Assembly (NCBI GenBank): GCA_015146655.1
Contig: VKHL01000129.1
Coordinates: forward strand, 20,219-84,218
Direction: 5' to 3'
DNA length: 64,000 nucleotides
Source of the DNA: Ochromonas danica
Lineage: Eukaryota; Sar; Chrysophyceae; Chromulinales; Chromulinaceae
Shown: positions 28,849 to 40,099 of the stretch, one piece after another
Layout: each line of letters opens with the position of its first letter
How positions within the stretch are numbered: position 1 is the stretch's first letter
Notes under the pieces: generated by a model
What the model was told of the DNA's origin: nothing
Seen by the model: only the letters and a program-made list of their open reading frames with translations
Database searches by the model: none
Program-made: the position numbers and the translations under genes

Positions 28849-30214
28849 ATGATTGCCAATACTACTACTCGAGCTCTACGACCTGTGATGACAAGAACAG
28901 TGGTGAATCAGAGAAGACATGCAGGTGGGACATGTTCCTCAGATATGACACACACTAAGAGTGTAGTAATGATGAAGATGATGATGATGGATGTTATAGG
29001 TCACTTCCTCAAGAAGAACCTCTATGTGGAGGAGAATGCTGGTATTCGTGAGAACTCCTACAAGACTTGGTAAGAAGCTGCTCGCTCACTCCTCCCACCC
29101 ACCCACCCGCACACAATACAATGACTACACACTGTACACTATGTGTTGCCGTACTATACCATATGACACTATTGATCTCTTCTCGAGGACACTGACTGTA
29201 CACTACATGATGCAATACCATACCATACCATATGATACTGTTAACCCTTTCTCGACTGGTTACACTACATGATGCAATACCATGCCATACCATATGATAC
29301 TGTTAACCCTTTCTCGACTGGTTACACTACATGATGCAATACCATGCCATACCATATGATACTGTTAACCCTTTCTCGACTGGTTACACTACATGATGCA
29401 ATACCATGCCATACCATATGATACTGTTAACCCTTTCTCGACTGGTTACACTACATGATGCAATACCATGCCATACCATATGATACTGTTAACCCTTTCT
29501 CGACTGGTTACACTACATGATGCAATACCATACCATACCATATGATACTGTTAACCCTTTCTCGACTGGTTACACTACATGATGCAATACCATACCATAC
29601 CATATGATACTGTTAACCCTTTCTCGACTGGTTACACTACATGATGCAATACCATACCATACCATATGATACTGTTAACCCTTTCTCGACTGGTTACACT
29701 ACATGATGCAATACCATACCATACCATATGATACTGTTAACCCTTTCTCGACTGGTTACACTACATGATGCAATACCATGCCATACCATATGATACTGTT
29801 AACCCTTTCTCGAGGACACTGACTGGTTACACTACATGATGCCATACCATACCATACCATATGATACTGTTAACCCTTTCTCGAGGACACTGACTGTACA
29901 CTACGTGATGCCATGCCATACCATATGACATTGTCAACCCTTTGACCATCATCTCGTTAGACTCCTCCAGACTGTATCTAATCGACCGTTTGTCTCTTTG
30001 TAGGACTTTCACCCCTTCAAACGTACTCACCATGACGGCTTTGTTGGTCGTTCCCGGCTTCTTGTTTTACTATGGTGTTATTGGTGAAATGGTCAGTCTC
30101 CTCTCTCTTGCTACCCCTTACCTTGCTGACCTTCTGCTGCTGCTGTGGCTACAGAGAGCCCGCGATGCTAACACTGGCAAGACTCAAGACTATGGCTTCC
30201 TTCCTAAGCTGTAA
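28849..30214 (+). CDS. Small mitochondrial inner-membrane protein, complex I NDUFB4/B15-like
   Basis: Four exons: 28849..28924, 29000..29069, 30004..30091 and 30155..30214; 97 aa. The introns of 75 and 63 nt are multiples of three without stops, while the 934-nt intron (29070..30003) contains the minisatellite. A basic N-terminus (TTTRALRPVMTRTVVNQRRH) suits mitochondrial import. Then comes HFLKKNLYVEENAGIRENSYKTW, a single membrane span (LTMTALLVVPGFLFYYGVI) and a short polar tail ending in PKL. This topology and the N-E-x-x-G-x-R-E-x-SYK signature resemble the NDUFB4-type accessory subunit of complex I. Intron 1 is inferred from its low-complexity (ATG)n content and good splice sites. Confidence 0.6.
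29155..29942. repeat. 62-bp minisatellite in an intron
   Basis: About 12 tandem units with a 62-bp period (the CTCGACTGGT word starts at 29251, 29313, 29375, 29437, 29499, 29561, 29623, 29685 and 29747). Units are nearly identical and differ mainly in CATGCCATAC versus CATACCATAC. The terminal units carry CTCGAGGACACTGACTG instead, extending their length. No coding potential is assigned. Confidence 0.95.
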
Positions 30215-33041
30215 TTCTAAACACTTCCTTGTGTACATCACTCATTCTTACTTCTCAATACCCCGCAATGTCACCCTCGACCCGTCTCATCACGCAGTCT
30301 GTTACACCCGTCCTATACACGCACCTCGAAAGTCCACTTAATTCTGCTAAAGTAAAGTACTAAAGTCCACTTTTCCTCTGCGGCCGCTGCACGGCATCCC
30401 TCCCCAGAAAATCCTTCCCCCTACCCCTCGACTAAATCCTTATCCTGACGGTCAGCGGTAGAGGATTTTTGCGACAAGGAGCACTCTAGCTACTTTTAAT
30501 GATGCCGAAAGAAGTTGATGCGAAAGTACAAAAGTGGTTGTGTCTTTTGTACTTTTGGCGGCACTTTTTCTGCGTGTAGGACAGCTGTTAGTGTTTTCAC
30601 TCACACACAGTCTCTTTCTGTGGCCTTCAAGAGATTGTAAACATGACTCCCGCAGTGTCTATATAGGCTTCATGGGCTGAGCGAGGATGTCCATGTGACA
30701 GTGAAGATAGTAGTCTATGGTATATTGTGCTAGTACATAGCTAAGCGATGGGATTCTCACAAGACGATAAGACAGCGCTAATTAAATTAGTTCCTCAACA
30801 AGAGATCCCGATGGTCGTTCTGATCGATTGTATTAAAGGACGATCGTCCCAACAGCTGCTATACAACACCATCATCATCATCACGAACAAACCACACAGA
30901 TGGTGATAGTCTAGCAGTTCGAAGGGGAAGGAAGGGAGACAGCTAGCTAGTCTCTATGTAAGGAGGAGAGGAAGGGTAACAACAGATTCTCCCCTCCTCT
31001 CCTCTCTTCTCCTTTGGCTAACTTCTCCCAGTAGTAGTTGTAGTTGTTGTAGTAGTTGTAGTCAATCGATTAGCAGCATTGCTTGCACTGATCGATTGAG
31101 AAGGAAAGTCATCATCATCTGTATAAAAAGAGAGGAGAGAAGAGAGAGACCAAGGACAAGGACAAAGGAATATAATATAATATCATATAGTATAATATAT
31201 ACAAAGACAAGAAAGAAAGAAAGAAAGAGAGTGTGTGCGTGTGGAGAAGAGAGTAACACAACACAACCCAAGCCATCAGAGAGTGGTAGGTAGAGGTCTC
31301 ATGCATGTGATATGATGCCACCAGCAATTAGTCTAACTCATCTGACGACAGCAGACAGGAGGAAAACGAAAGAGAGAGAAAGAGAGAGAAGGAGAGAGAG
31401 AACTGGTCGATTCAACAACTATCATCACACCTCACAATAGATAATAATAGAATGTTAATGTTAATGAGAAGAAGAATGAGAAGAAGAATGAGAATGAGAC
31501 AGACTCGACTTCATGAACTAGACGAGACGAGACTGTTACTCCTACTATTATAACTATTATAATTATGATTGATTGATTCTCTTGCTGTGTTATATATCTG
31601 CTAGACTAGACCAGACTATGATCACAACCAACTCTTGATGCTTGATGTTTGATAATGATCACATGTTTAGTATACTACAGTAGGCTATATCATCATGTTT
31701 AGGCATCAAAGAGGAAAGAACAGCGAAGAGCTAACTAACTATTCTCTCTTCTTCTTCTTCTTCTTCTTCTTCTTCATGGTAGATTGAGACTAGGTCAGGC
31801 CATCTAATCATTCGATAACACCACCACCAACACGATGATTTCTATCATCACCTGTCACCATCGTCACTATGCTACACTAGATGGACTACTTACTATGCTA
31901 GACTATTCTACTGACATTTACTATTGAAAACACTACTACTACTACTACCCACAATCAAACAAGAAACACTACTTGCATAGGGTTGACTAGATGGATCATC
32001 CCTATGTTATGGCAGTAGTGGTAGAGGTAGTGGTAGAGGTAATGGGGGCAGAGAATAGACTGAGAAGAAGAAGAAGAAGAATAGAATAGGCAAGACAAGG
32101 CGAGGAGAAGAGTATGAGAAGCAAGAACTATGTAGACTAGAAGGCTTCCATATCCATCCACTTCCTACTACAACAAATCAAAACATACATACACATAATA
32201 CAGTAGCAGCTGTAGCTGTAGCAGTAGCAGCAGTACACCATCACTAACTAATCGATATGTAGTTTTCTTCTTCTCTAACAAAGAGAAGTGAGAGAACTAA
32301 ATAAGGTCTACACTAAACAGTCATCATCATTAACAACAACACTACACTACACTATACTATACTATACTATTCTATTCTACGCTATACTACCCCAATTCTC
32401 TGTTTGGTACTGTAGTAGTTTCTCTCATGTACACAACATCTCTCTCTCCATCACATCACCTTGTCACACCATGACAACCAACCAACAACAACCAACAACC
32501 CCATGTGATTACTCACTAACATATATACTAGATCTAATATAATATAATACAGAACATGATCACATACAGCAGCAATATGTGTTGTTAGACTACACTACAC
32601 TAGACTAGACGAGATGAGGTACTGTAGGTCTACAGTATCTAGACTACAACACAACAGGTAGACCAGACCAGACCACCTTCTGTTTCATCATCTTGTTTAT
32701 ATAATATAGACTATATATATACTATTATATATATATCATGATATTGTATTATTATTGTTATTATTATTATTGTGATAAGTATGCTATTGCTGTTATTGTA
32801 GCGTAAAGTGGTAATGGTAATGGTAGTATATGTAATGACCAGACTTATCATATCATTGACGATATACAATCAACCAACACACACACACACACATGGTACA
32901 AACACATACATACATAGTGCTGGTAGTGTGTGTGTGTTTGTACCCTTCATTAACCAAACCCTCCAACTCTCTTTCCTTCTGATTCCACCAGCAGGTAACC
33001 GGGGAGGAGGTGGAGGAGGAGGAGGTAGTAGTGGTAAGGGG
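30215..33041. other. Gene-free low-complexity region
   Basis: Nearly 2.8 kb without a supportable gene. Rich in short tandem motifs: GAAAGAAAGAAAG (about 31205), CTT repeats (about 31747..31775), ACTATACTATACT (about 32350), TATATA (about 32700) and ACACAC (about 32880). A 47-bp segment at 30444..30490 resembles 40587..40631. It separates the complex I-like gene from the adenylyl cyclase 3' end. Confidence 0.6.
30444..30490. repeat. Dispersed repeat related to 40587..40631
   Basis: Shares CCTGACGGTC at its start and CAAGGAGCAC at its end with 40587..40631, with similar spacing and flanks containing AAAGTACAAAAGTG-type words. Possibly a transposon remnant. Confidence 0.4.
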
Positions 33042-36000
33042 TTAAGATGTAGGACGAGGTGACAACGTCACAATACCTTCATCAACATCTTCTAACGGTA
33101 ACTCTTTGATTAACTCTTTCTGCCACGTTGTAAATGATCCTATCCTTCCATCACTAATCAAATGACTCTTAATAGATGCTAATTGATGATCAATATGTTG
33201 AAATACTCGCATTACATATTCACGTCCTGCATCATTAAATGATTGAATAGACATATGAGACATAAGAGAACCAAAAGATCGATTAGATTTACTTGATTTA
33301 TTAGTAGGGTCCATTAGATCAAAGACATTACCACTACTACCTCCTCCTCCTCCTCGACCTGAACTATTAAGTCGCATACGTCCCACTACAGGAATAGCAT
33401 TGTTTAGACTGTATGAGATGCTGTTATTGATTGGTACAACAGCATTACCTCTTATCCCACATGATGCAAACCCCCACCCTCCTCCTCCTCCTCCTCCTCG
33501 TTGTTGTTTATCTGCTATTCTATTACCACCTCGACTATCATGATTACCCCAGACAGCATAGAGAAGGTCAGTCCATAGATGTGGAAGACAGAAGACCATC
33601 CTTCGCATGCGACCTACTACCATGCGGTAGTGATGCTGTGATCGACTTACTCCTCCTCCACCACCAGTGGTACCCATAAAAGAAGCTTCGGAAGGTATAT
33701 CTCTCCTATCAGAGTTACCTCCTCCTCCTCCACCACCACCACCTCCTCCTCCTCCACCTTCTGAATGGAAGACAGCTTTAGCATGATCAACTACCATCTG
33801 TATAAGATTAACATCACTCACATTGTTAATATATTTCATACTAAATAAGATTAAATTTAATCCTTCTTGTAAATCTTGATCACCTAATGATTGTAAGTTA
33901 AACATTGCACCACGTAATGAATATTCAAATGCTTTGGCTGTATCACAATAAGCATAATGAGATGAAATACGTTCATACCAACTCCCATCACCATCTGTTG
34001 CCATTGTTTCATAATATTCAGCTACACTACGATGAATACCTTTACGATCACCTGGTGGTATTAGTTCATATAAGGTTTCCCATGCTAAAGGATGACAAAA
34101 TGCATATTCTGCATCTCCACTACCTGTTGTTGAGATAGCACCAAGAGCATTGGTATTGACACCACCAACTACACCACCACTACTACCACTACTACCATTT
34201 CCACCACCACCTCCTCCTCCTCCTACTACAATACCATCACGTGCTGTTAACTGACCACCTCCACCTCCAATAGAACCACCAGCTGGAGTGATCCAATTCT
34301 CTTTCACTAGATTCTTCAAGGCAGCATGTAGTTGAGACTTCAAGGTAACAGGTAGAATACTATAAAGGACATATCTAGAGAATTCTAATCCAATCACACT
34401 AGCTTTCTTTAGAATACGTTGATCATCTAATGGTAACTTCTCAAAACGACTAATAATAAAATGTTCTAATTGAGACATTTTCGCATCATGGAAGAATGAT
34501 TCATTATTACCACCAGGTGACATTAAACCTGTTGCTTTAGGTGAAGCAAATCCAAAATGAGTAGAAGTTGATGGTGAAGCTGTTGGAGAATCAGTAGTAT
34601 TAGGTGCTGTTATACGAAATGTTTTACGATGTTCAACAGGTGAAGCACCTGAAGTAGAGGCTGGGACATGAATACTCTTCCCATCACCTACCATCCATGG
34701 CATATGACGAATTGATTTATGAGGTGTTGCACTATGACGTCGTATATTTCGAATCTTCTCTGGACTTTGTGCTATAGTAATATTCATAAACTCATCAATA
34801 CCCGTTGACTTTAAGAACTCTAACATCTCATTAATCCAATAGATACTTCCTCCAGATAGTTGTTGTACCCATTGTGCTAAACCTAATGGCACAGTTTGTA
34901 CATTCAAAGCAGCACGAATCATAGCATCAATCTCACTCACATTGAAATCATCTAATCGTATATACGTACAATGTTGATGTTGAGACATTACTGTACGAAA
35001 TGTTTCTAAACTTTCCGTGGCAGCACGTCGTGTATTGATTGTACCAGCATGTTCCAACGCTAACATAGCATGTCGAGAGATACTACCACGTCGATCATGT
35101 ATCTTAGCTAAATCAACTTGTAAGTCTTCTACAGATAAGGTAGTCATTACGATAAGACCTGGAACAGGTAAATCACGAAGATTCATTAAACATTTCATAC
35201 TACTATCATCACAATAATGTATATTTTCAATTAATAAAACTGTTGGATCTTCCGCAAAGTAATACGCTAAGATATCTCTCATTGTATCAGAGATAATCTT
35301 TGGAGGTAATCTCTTTGTAGTATAGACAACACTACGATCATTCATTATAGCATTTGTATGACTTGTACGTGTTGATTCACCAGCAGCAGTCATGGGCAGA
35401 TTAGTCATACCAAAGACATTCCCTAAGATTGTTCGTAATGCTGGCATGGCTACTTTGTCAATTATCTCATGATTATCACCATAAATTGCATTCAAAATGT
35501 GCATGACAACCATACGTTGTTTATGCATATCAGCAAGATGATTAGGTCCAATTAATTCGATAAGAATACGTGAGACAGCTCGATATTCTAACATAGTATC
35601 TCTTGGCTCCAAGTTATTCACACGTACTACACGTATTTCTCTTCGCTCTTGTGCTTTCCTCATAATCCATTTAATTGTTGTACCTTTACCTGATCCAACA
35701 CGTCCTTCTAAGACTACCATATGTAACGCCGTGAGAGCAATGGAAGATTCTGCATTTGTACTACGACCACCAGCTAAACTTGCTGCTGCTGATCGTAATC
35801 CTCCTGCAGTTAACCATAACCTCTCTAACAAACGAATTAAGACAGTACGACAGACGGTCTTAATTTCATACTCTTCTATAGCAGGTTCAGGTAGTTCAGG
35901 TACCTCTGCATTGAGTTGATAAGCATAGGCTAAAACAGGTTCACTTTTACCTTTCACTTTCAATGGTTCTAGTATATCAAAAGAATTCCATAATGTAACA

Positions 36001-37679
36001 GCTAGACGGGAATAGGTTGCTTCATCAATAAAAATACCACCATGTGCTTTCGACATTAACCTTGCTGAGAGATTAACGACATCTCCCACTGCTGCATACT
36101 CTCTACGAATCTCTGAACCAACATTTCCACAATAGACATTGCCTGTTGTAATGCCAATAGAGCATTGCAAGTTAAGCTCATGAAACTTTGCACGAATCTT
36201 TGCTGCAGCAGATAAAGCACGGTGCGCATTATTAAGAAAAGCTGCCGTTGGTACCCCCCAACAAGCGATGAGAACACAACCTTTATCATCCACAAGAAAC
36301 TGCCTCACGAAGCCTCCTAATTCATGTAAGATCGTCTGGCACTCTAGAAAAGGACGTTGTAATTGCACCAAATCAGCATAGTCAGTAGTATTATAACTAT
36401 CCCATTTCATAAACATTGTTGTTACTTCTCTAATCTCAGCTAGATAACGTAAACCACCACTTTCAAAGGCTAAGGTAACAGGTAAAGGAACAAACATATT
36501 GACAGCTTTCATATACTCTGGACGACTACTTTGAATGACCCAATCAATGATCATATCTTCATCTTCATTTTCTAATTGAGCTGTTTCATTTGGTTTCAAG
36601 GTTAAGCGGTAATTCCCACTCGGTAGGACTTCACCACCGAAGTCATGCAAAATTTCGGATCCAACAACTTCCCCGAAATAACTTGTGACTGCTACTTGCT
36701 TACTTGGAGCATCTTCTAGACATTGTGATAACTCCATGAGACAATCACCTGAGATGAGACATTCCCATTTATCATTGCATCCACCTACTATACCAAAACA
36801 CATTTCTCCACAACTTACGGCCACATGAACTGTCAAAGTCTCTGTACAAATATCACGTAATCTCATAGCACAATGCATGGCTAAGATACATACATTTTGA
36901 CTTATAACACATTGATTTTTAGAGCTTGGTTGATGACTAATTCCTGGACCATGTCCTGATGAAATACTTTTACGAACATCTTTCTCTAAAAACACACAAA
37001 TGATAGCATCTCCTGCAAACTTGATAATATCTCCACCATATTTATAGATAACCTCTACTAGACTTCCCATATATCCATTAGTTGCTTGTTGTAATCCATC
37101 AATACCTACTTTACCTAAGGCACAAAATGAACCAGATAAACGTGTAAATCCTGAGATATCCACTAGAAGGCAAACACCTCGAAAGAAGAAGGAAGCAGGA
37201 GAGAGTTTGATATTAATTGTTTCTCCTTGTATAGCAGCCGCAGCCGCAGCAGCTGCAGCTATTTCTGTCTGATTAGGCCGATCTCCACTAACGATGTAAC
37301 TTCCTCGTAGATCGACACTATAGGAATGTTCCTTATTAGCAAGATAGCAGAGATAGCTTAACAACATCGCAGGTGCAAAGCTCTTTGGACTAAGATTAGG
37401 TCCTAATTGAGAGGTACGAGTTGTGAGTAGTAAAGACTTGCGTGATAACGCAACGCGTAGTCCTGAGATGTCAATACGATTTGAATCAAATTGACTAGTT
37501 TCACTATCCCATCCATAGTCTACCAAGATGTTAAGAAGAGTAGCATTCTCAACTCGAGAACAGACATCACCAATGAAGGTCTCTAATGGCTTGAGATCAA
37601 TGGAAGTGTGATCATCAGGAATAGTTTGTAAATAATTGTGAATTTGTGCTGCTGCAACAGTTGGTCGTAATAACCTCAT
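33042..37679 (-). CDS. Soluble adenylyl cyclase, ADCY10-type
   Basis: An uninterrupted frame of 1545 aa from ATG 37679. Two class III cyclase domains: the first has LLVDISGFTRLSG (metal-binding Asp about 173) and IIKFAGDAIICVF (second Asp about 223); the second has the sAC-type VDDKGCVLIACWGVP and YCGNVGSEIRREYAAVGD (about 510-525). An NTPase follows, with Walker A GRVGSGKGT (about 657) and a Walker-B-like VLLIENIHYCDD. The C-terminal third is helical with several poly-Gly tracts, one of 14 residues. This order and length match bicarbonate-regulated sAC (about 1600 aa in humans), which makes cAMP in response to bicarbonate, calcium and ATP. Both Asp residues of the first domain are retained, so it is probably active. 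No membrane span. Confidence 0.93.
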   Translation of the reverse strand: MRLLRPTVAAAQIHNYLQTIPDDHTSIDLKPLETFIGDVCSRVENATLLNILVDYGWDSETSQFDSNRIDISGLRVALSRKSLLLTTRTSQLGPNLSPKSFAPAMLLSYLCYLANKEHSYSVDLRGSYIVSGDRPNQTEIAAAAAAAAAIQGETINIKLSPASFFFRGVCLLVDISGFTRLSGSFCALGKVGIDGLQQATNGYMGSLVEVIYKYGGDIIKFAGDAIICVFLEKDVRKSISSGHGPGISHQPSSKNQCVISQNVCILAMHCAMRLRDICTETLTVHVAVSCGEMCFGIVGGCNDKWECLISGDCLMELSQCLEDAPSKQVAVTSYFGEVVGSEILHDFGGEVLPSGNYRLTLKPNETAQLENEDEDMIIDWVIQSSRPEYMKAVNMFVPLPVTLAFESGGLRYLAEIREVTTMFMKWDSYNTTDYADLVQLQRPFLECQTILHELGGFVRQFLVDDKGCVLIACWGVPTAAFLNNAHRALSAAAKIRAKFHELNLQCSIGITTGNVYCGNVGSEIRREYAAVGDVVNLSARLMSKAHGGIFIDEATYSRLAVTLWNSFDILEPLKVKGKSEPVLAYAYQLNAEVPELPEPAIEEYEIKTVCRTVLIRLLERLWLTAGGLRSAAASLAGGRSTNAESSIALTALHMVVLEGRVGSGKGTTIKWIMRKAQERREIRVVRVNNLEPRDTMLEYRAVSRILIELIGPNHLADMHKQRMVVMHILNAIYGDNHEIIDKVAMPALRTILGNVFGMTNLPMTAAGESTRTSHTNAIMNDRSVVYTTKRLPPKIISDTMRDILAYYFAEDPTVLLIENIHYCDDSSMKCLMNLRDLPVPGLIVMTTLSVEDLQVDLAKIHDRRGSISRHAMLALEHAGTINTRRAATESLETFRTVMSQHQHCTYIRLDDFNVSEIDAMIRAALNVQTVPLGLAQWVQQLSGGSIYWINEMLEFLKSTGIDEFMNITIAQSPEKIRNIRRHSATPHKSIRHMPWMVGDGKSIHVPASTSGASPVEHRKTFRITAPNTTDSPTASPSTSTHFGFASPKATGLMSPGGNNESFFHDAKMSQLEHFIISRFEKLPLDDQRILKKASVIGLEFSRYVLYSILPVTLKSQLHAALKNLVKENWITPAGGSIGGGGGQLTARDGIVVGGGGGGGGNGSSGSSGGVVGGVNTNALGAISTTGSGDAEYAFCHPLAWETLYELIPPGDRKGIHRSVAEYYETMATDGDGSWYERISSHYAYCDTAKAFEYSLRGAMFNLQSLGDQDLQEGLNLILFSMKYINNVSDVNLIQMVVDHAKAVFHSEGGGGGGGGGGGGGGNSDRRDIPSEASFMGTTGGGGGVSRSQHHYRMVVGRMRRMVFCLPHLWTDLLYAVWGNHDSRGGNRIADKQQRGGGGGGGWGFASCGIRGNAVVPINNSISYSLNNAIPVVGRMRLNSSGRGGGGGSSGNVFDLMDPTNKSSKSNRSFGSLMSHMSIQSFNDAGREYVMRVFQHIDHQLASIKSHLISDGRIGSFTTWQKELIKELPLEDVDEGIVTLSPRPTS

Positions 37680-38429
37680 GATATCCCTCGAAATACAATT
37701 AGAAGAAGAACAAAGACAAGAGGAACAACGTAGGAGAAGGTATGGACAAGAGCAAGAAGGACACGATGACTGTCAACCTCAAAACAGAACAAATGATGAT
37801 GAATTATCAATGATGACTTATTATTGACTTTCTTGAATGATTGAATAACAATAGTAATGCATAGGAATATGATATAGAAACTCTATCTTTCTCTTTCTCT
37901 CTCTCTCTCTCTATATTTTTTCCTATTATTTTATTTATTTTCTTTTCAATACGGACGACTTCTTTGACTTGATTTGATCGATTGGCAGCCTGTAGAGGTT
38001 GAATTTCGATTGCCGCCTATGGAGAGGAAACAGAAGAAGGAGGTGTTTTCCCCTACTGCGAATGAAGGGTTATAACTCGATAAAATGCACTTTGTCCACC
38101 TCAGTGGTGCCTTCTTTTCTGCTTTTGTTGTTGTTCTCTTTAGTAGAGGAGGTTGTTGTATTTGTATAGTATAGTATAGACTTGTTGTTGTTGATGAAAT
38201 AAGGAGAATTCTAATAAACTAATGAAAACAAGGGATTAACCTATGATAACGTTGATATTCATCCAATGAAGTAACTTCTTTCAACCACCAAAAACACCCA
38301 ACAGTTGAACGAGGTGTACTATTATTACGATGCGAAGGGAAATAATGATGAAACGGCTCATTCTGTCGGGGTGATGGACGACTAAAAGCAATTGATACGA
38401 TAAGGAAGAAAAGAGAAGATTAAGGGGAA
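37680..38429. promoter_or_regulatory. Divergent region, adenylyl cyclase / coiled-coil gene
   Basis: A spacer of 750 bp between two divergent starts, with a CT repeat (37883..37911) and the TTATAACTCG box (38070..38079). No gene or RNA recognised. Confidence 0.45.
38070..38079 (+). promoter_or_regulatory. TTATAACTCG motif upstream of the coiled-coil gene
   Basis: Third copy of the 10-mer (see 17331 and 21727), followed by ATAAAATGC and located 360 bp before ATG 38430. Confidence 0.3.
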
Positions 38430-40099
38430 ATGAGCGATAAGAATGCTGCTGCTCATAAGCAAAATATGAGTGGTCATATTACTATGAATGCTCAACAGGC
38501 CATGTTTTTCCAAGAGTTGAATACAAAAGCTCACAGGTACAATATCCCCCCCCCACCCCCCCACACACTTTACCACTGCCCACCTCCAGCACATACATGG
38601 CACATATATGGCACCCCCACCTCCAGCACATACGCTAGTCATGCTAGTGACACTACTACTACTACCATGACCTGCTACCGGTAGTCCACAATTACCATCT
38701 GCTTGCTACTGTACCACCTATTGTCTACTACCTAGCTCCTTCCTAACATAGCACTCTTCACTCTCTCTCACTCATTCTCTAATTCTGCACAGAATCGCTC
38801 GCATGCGTGCAACAGGTGTACTCTCAACTAAACCATCTCGCAATCCTCTTCAAGCTGAACGATCTCCTCGAGGAGAATTCAAAGGCTTTTCTTTTGATCC
38901 TCCACCTGCTGAAGCACCTGTAGAAAGATGGAAGGTAAGCCACCCCCTCCCCCTCCTCCTCCTCCTCCTCTAGTATAGACTCACTGACATGCTTCTTCTT
39001 CTTGTTCTTCCATATATAGTATCCAGAGAATGATTGGGGATTAATGGCCAAGTTTTCTTCTCAGAAGGCAATCTTTGATGCGATCTATGAACGAGAACGA
39101 AAGAAGAAAGAAGTTGACGAACATATTCGAAAGATAAAAGATGAAAACATGGAGAAGATTAATCATGAGCTACAAAAGCAACAGGACATGTTCAAAGCAC
39201 AGAAAGAGTCTCAACTTGCCTATGAGAAGCAAATGAAACAATATGAAGACTCTTTACAACATCCACAGAGATTTCTTCGTGGTAGTAGTAGTCGTAGTAG
39301 TCCATCAGTAGGAGGAGGAGGAGGAGCAGGAGGAGGAGGAGGTGGTGGTGGTGCTACTACTATGACTATGATAAATGATTTCGAGATTGATGACGAATTA
39401 GATGGTGACGAGAGAAGGAAAAGAGAAGCAGCAGGTGTAGCAGCATCAGCATTACATAAAAAACATCATTTATCAGTTGATCATTTTGTTGATCCAAATC
39501 ATGATAAAGTGAATCGATCCTCTTTACAAACTTTAAAACAATCAACTCAAAGGAATTTACAATTAATTGAAAAAGAATTATTAAGAAAGAAGAAATTAAC
39601 AGATTTTAAACTATCATCTATTAAGACATTACAAACAAATCATCCAGAAGTGTTAGTACAAGTAAGAAGTGAACGAGCATTACAATATGTGAATAAGTTG
39701 GTTGAGAAAGGATTGTTAGATGATAATGGTAATAGTAATAATGTATCTTGTTGTTGGTCAGAGGAAGGAAGACAATCGTTTGTCCCTGCAGGGATTGCTA
39801 AACCACGACAACATGTTGCTGTTGTTGCTGCTGGTAGTCTGATGGGAGGTAGTAGTGATGGTGGTGGAGGGAGGAAGAGCTTGCAAGCATCAGGTCGATC
39901 AACATTGAACAAGGCCAGAGGAGGAGGAGGAGGAGGAGGTAGTGGATGTGATGAGGAGTTACCGTTGGATGTACTACAAGCTGAATTAGCTTCAACACAA
40001 CAACAAATTGAGCGACAGAAGCTAAAGATTGGATTACAAGGAGGACGTACGAGGAAACATTACGAAATGACTAAGAAGTCATTGAAGCCAATTGCTTAG
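38430..40099 (+). CDS. Coiled-coil protein of unknown function
   Basis: Three exons: 38430..38536, 38793..38934 and 39020..40099, with GT-AG introns of 256 and 85 nt; 442 aa. Exon joins restore the frame (KAH-R-IARMRAT and ERWK-YPENDW). The N-terminus has a helical Gln/Met-rich start; exon 2 encodes a basic SRNPLQAERSPRGEFKG segment. The third exon begins with a long charged coiled coil (ERERKKKEVDEHIRKIKDEN and onward to about residue 165), then a poly-Gly tract, a second helical Lys/Glu-rich region and a final helix (ELASTQQQIERQKLKIGL). No domain family is recognised; such proteins are often cytoskeletal or ciliary, which is speculation here. Poly-Gly tracts vary easily in length. Confidence 0.65.

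Noticed and set aside
29009-30033. Minus-strand open frames through the minisatellite
   Set aside because: They arise from the 62-bp repeats and lack any conserved domain.
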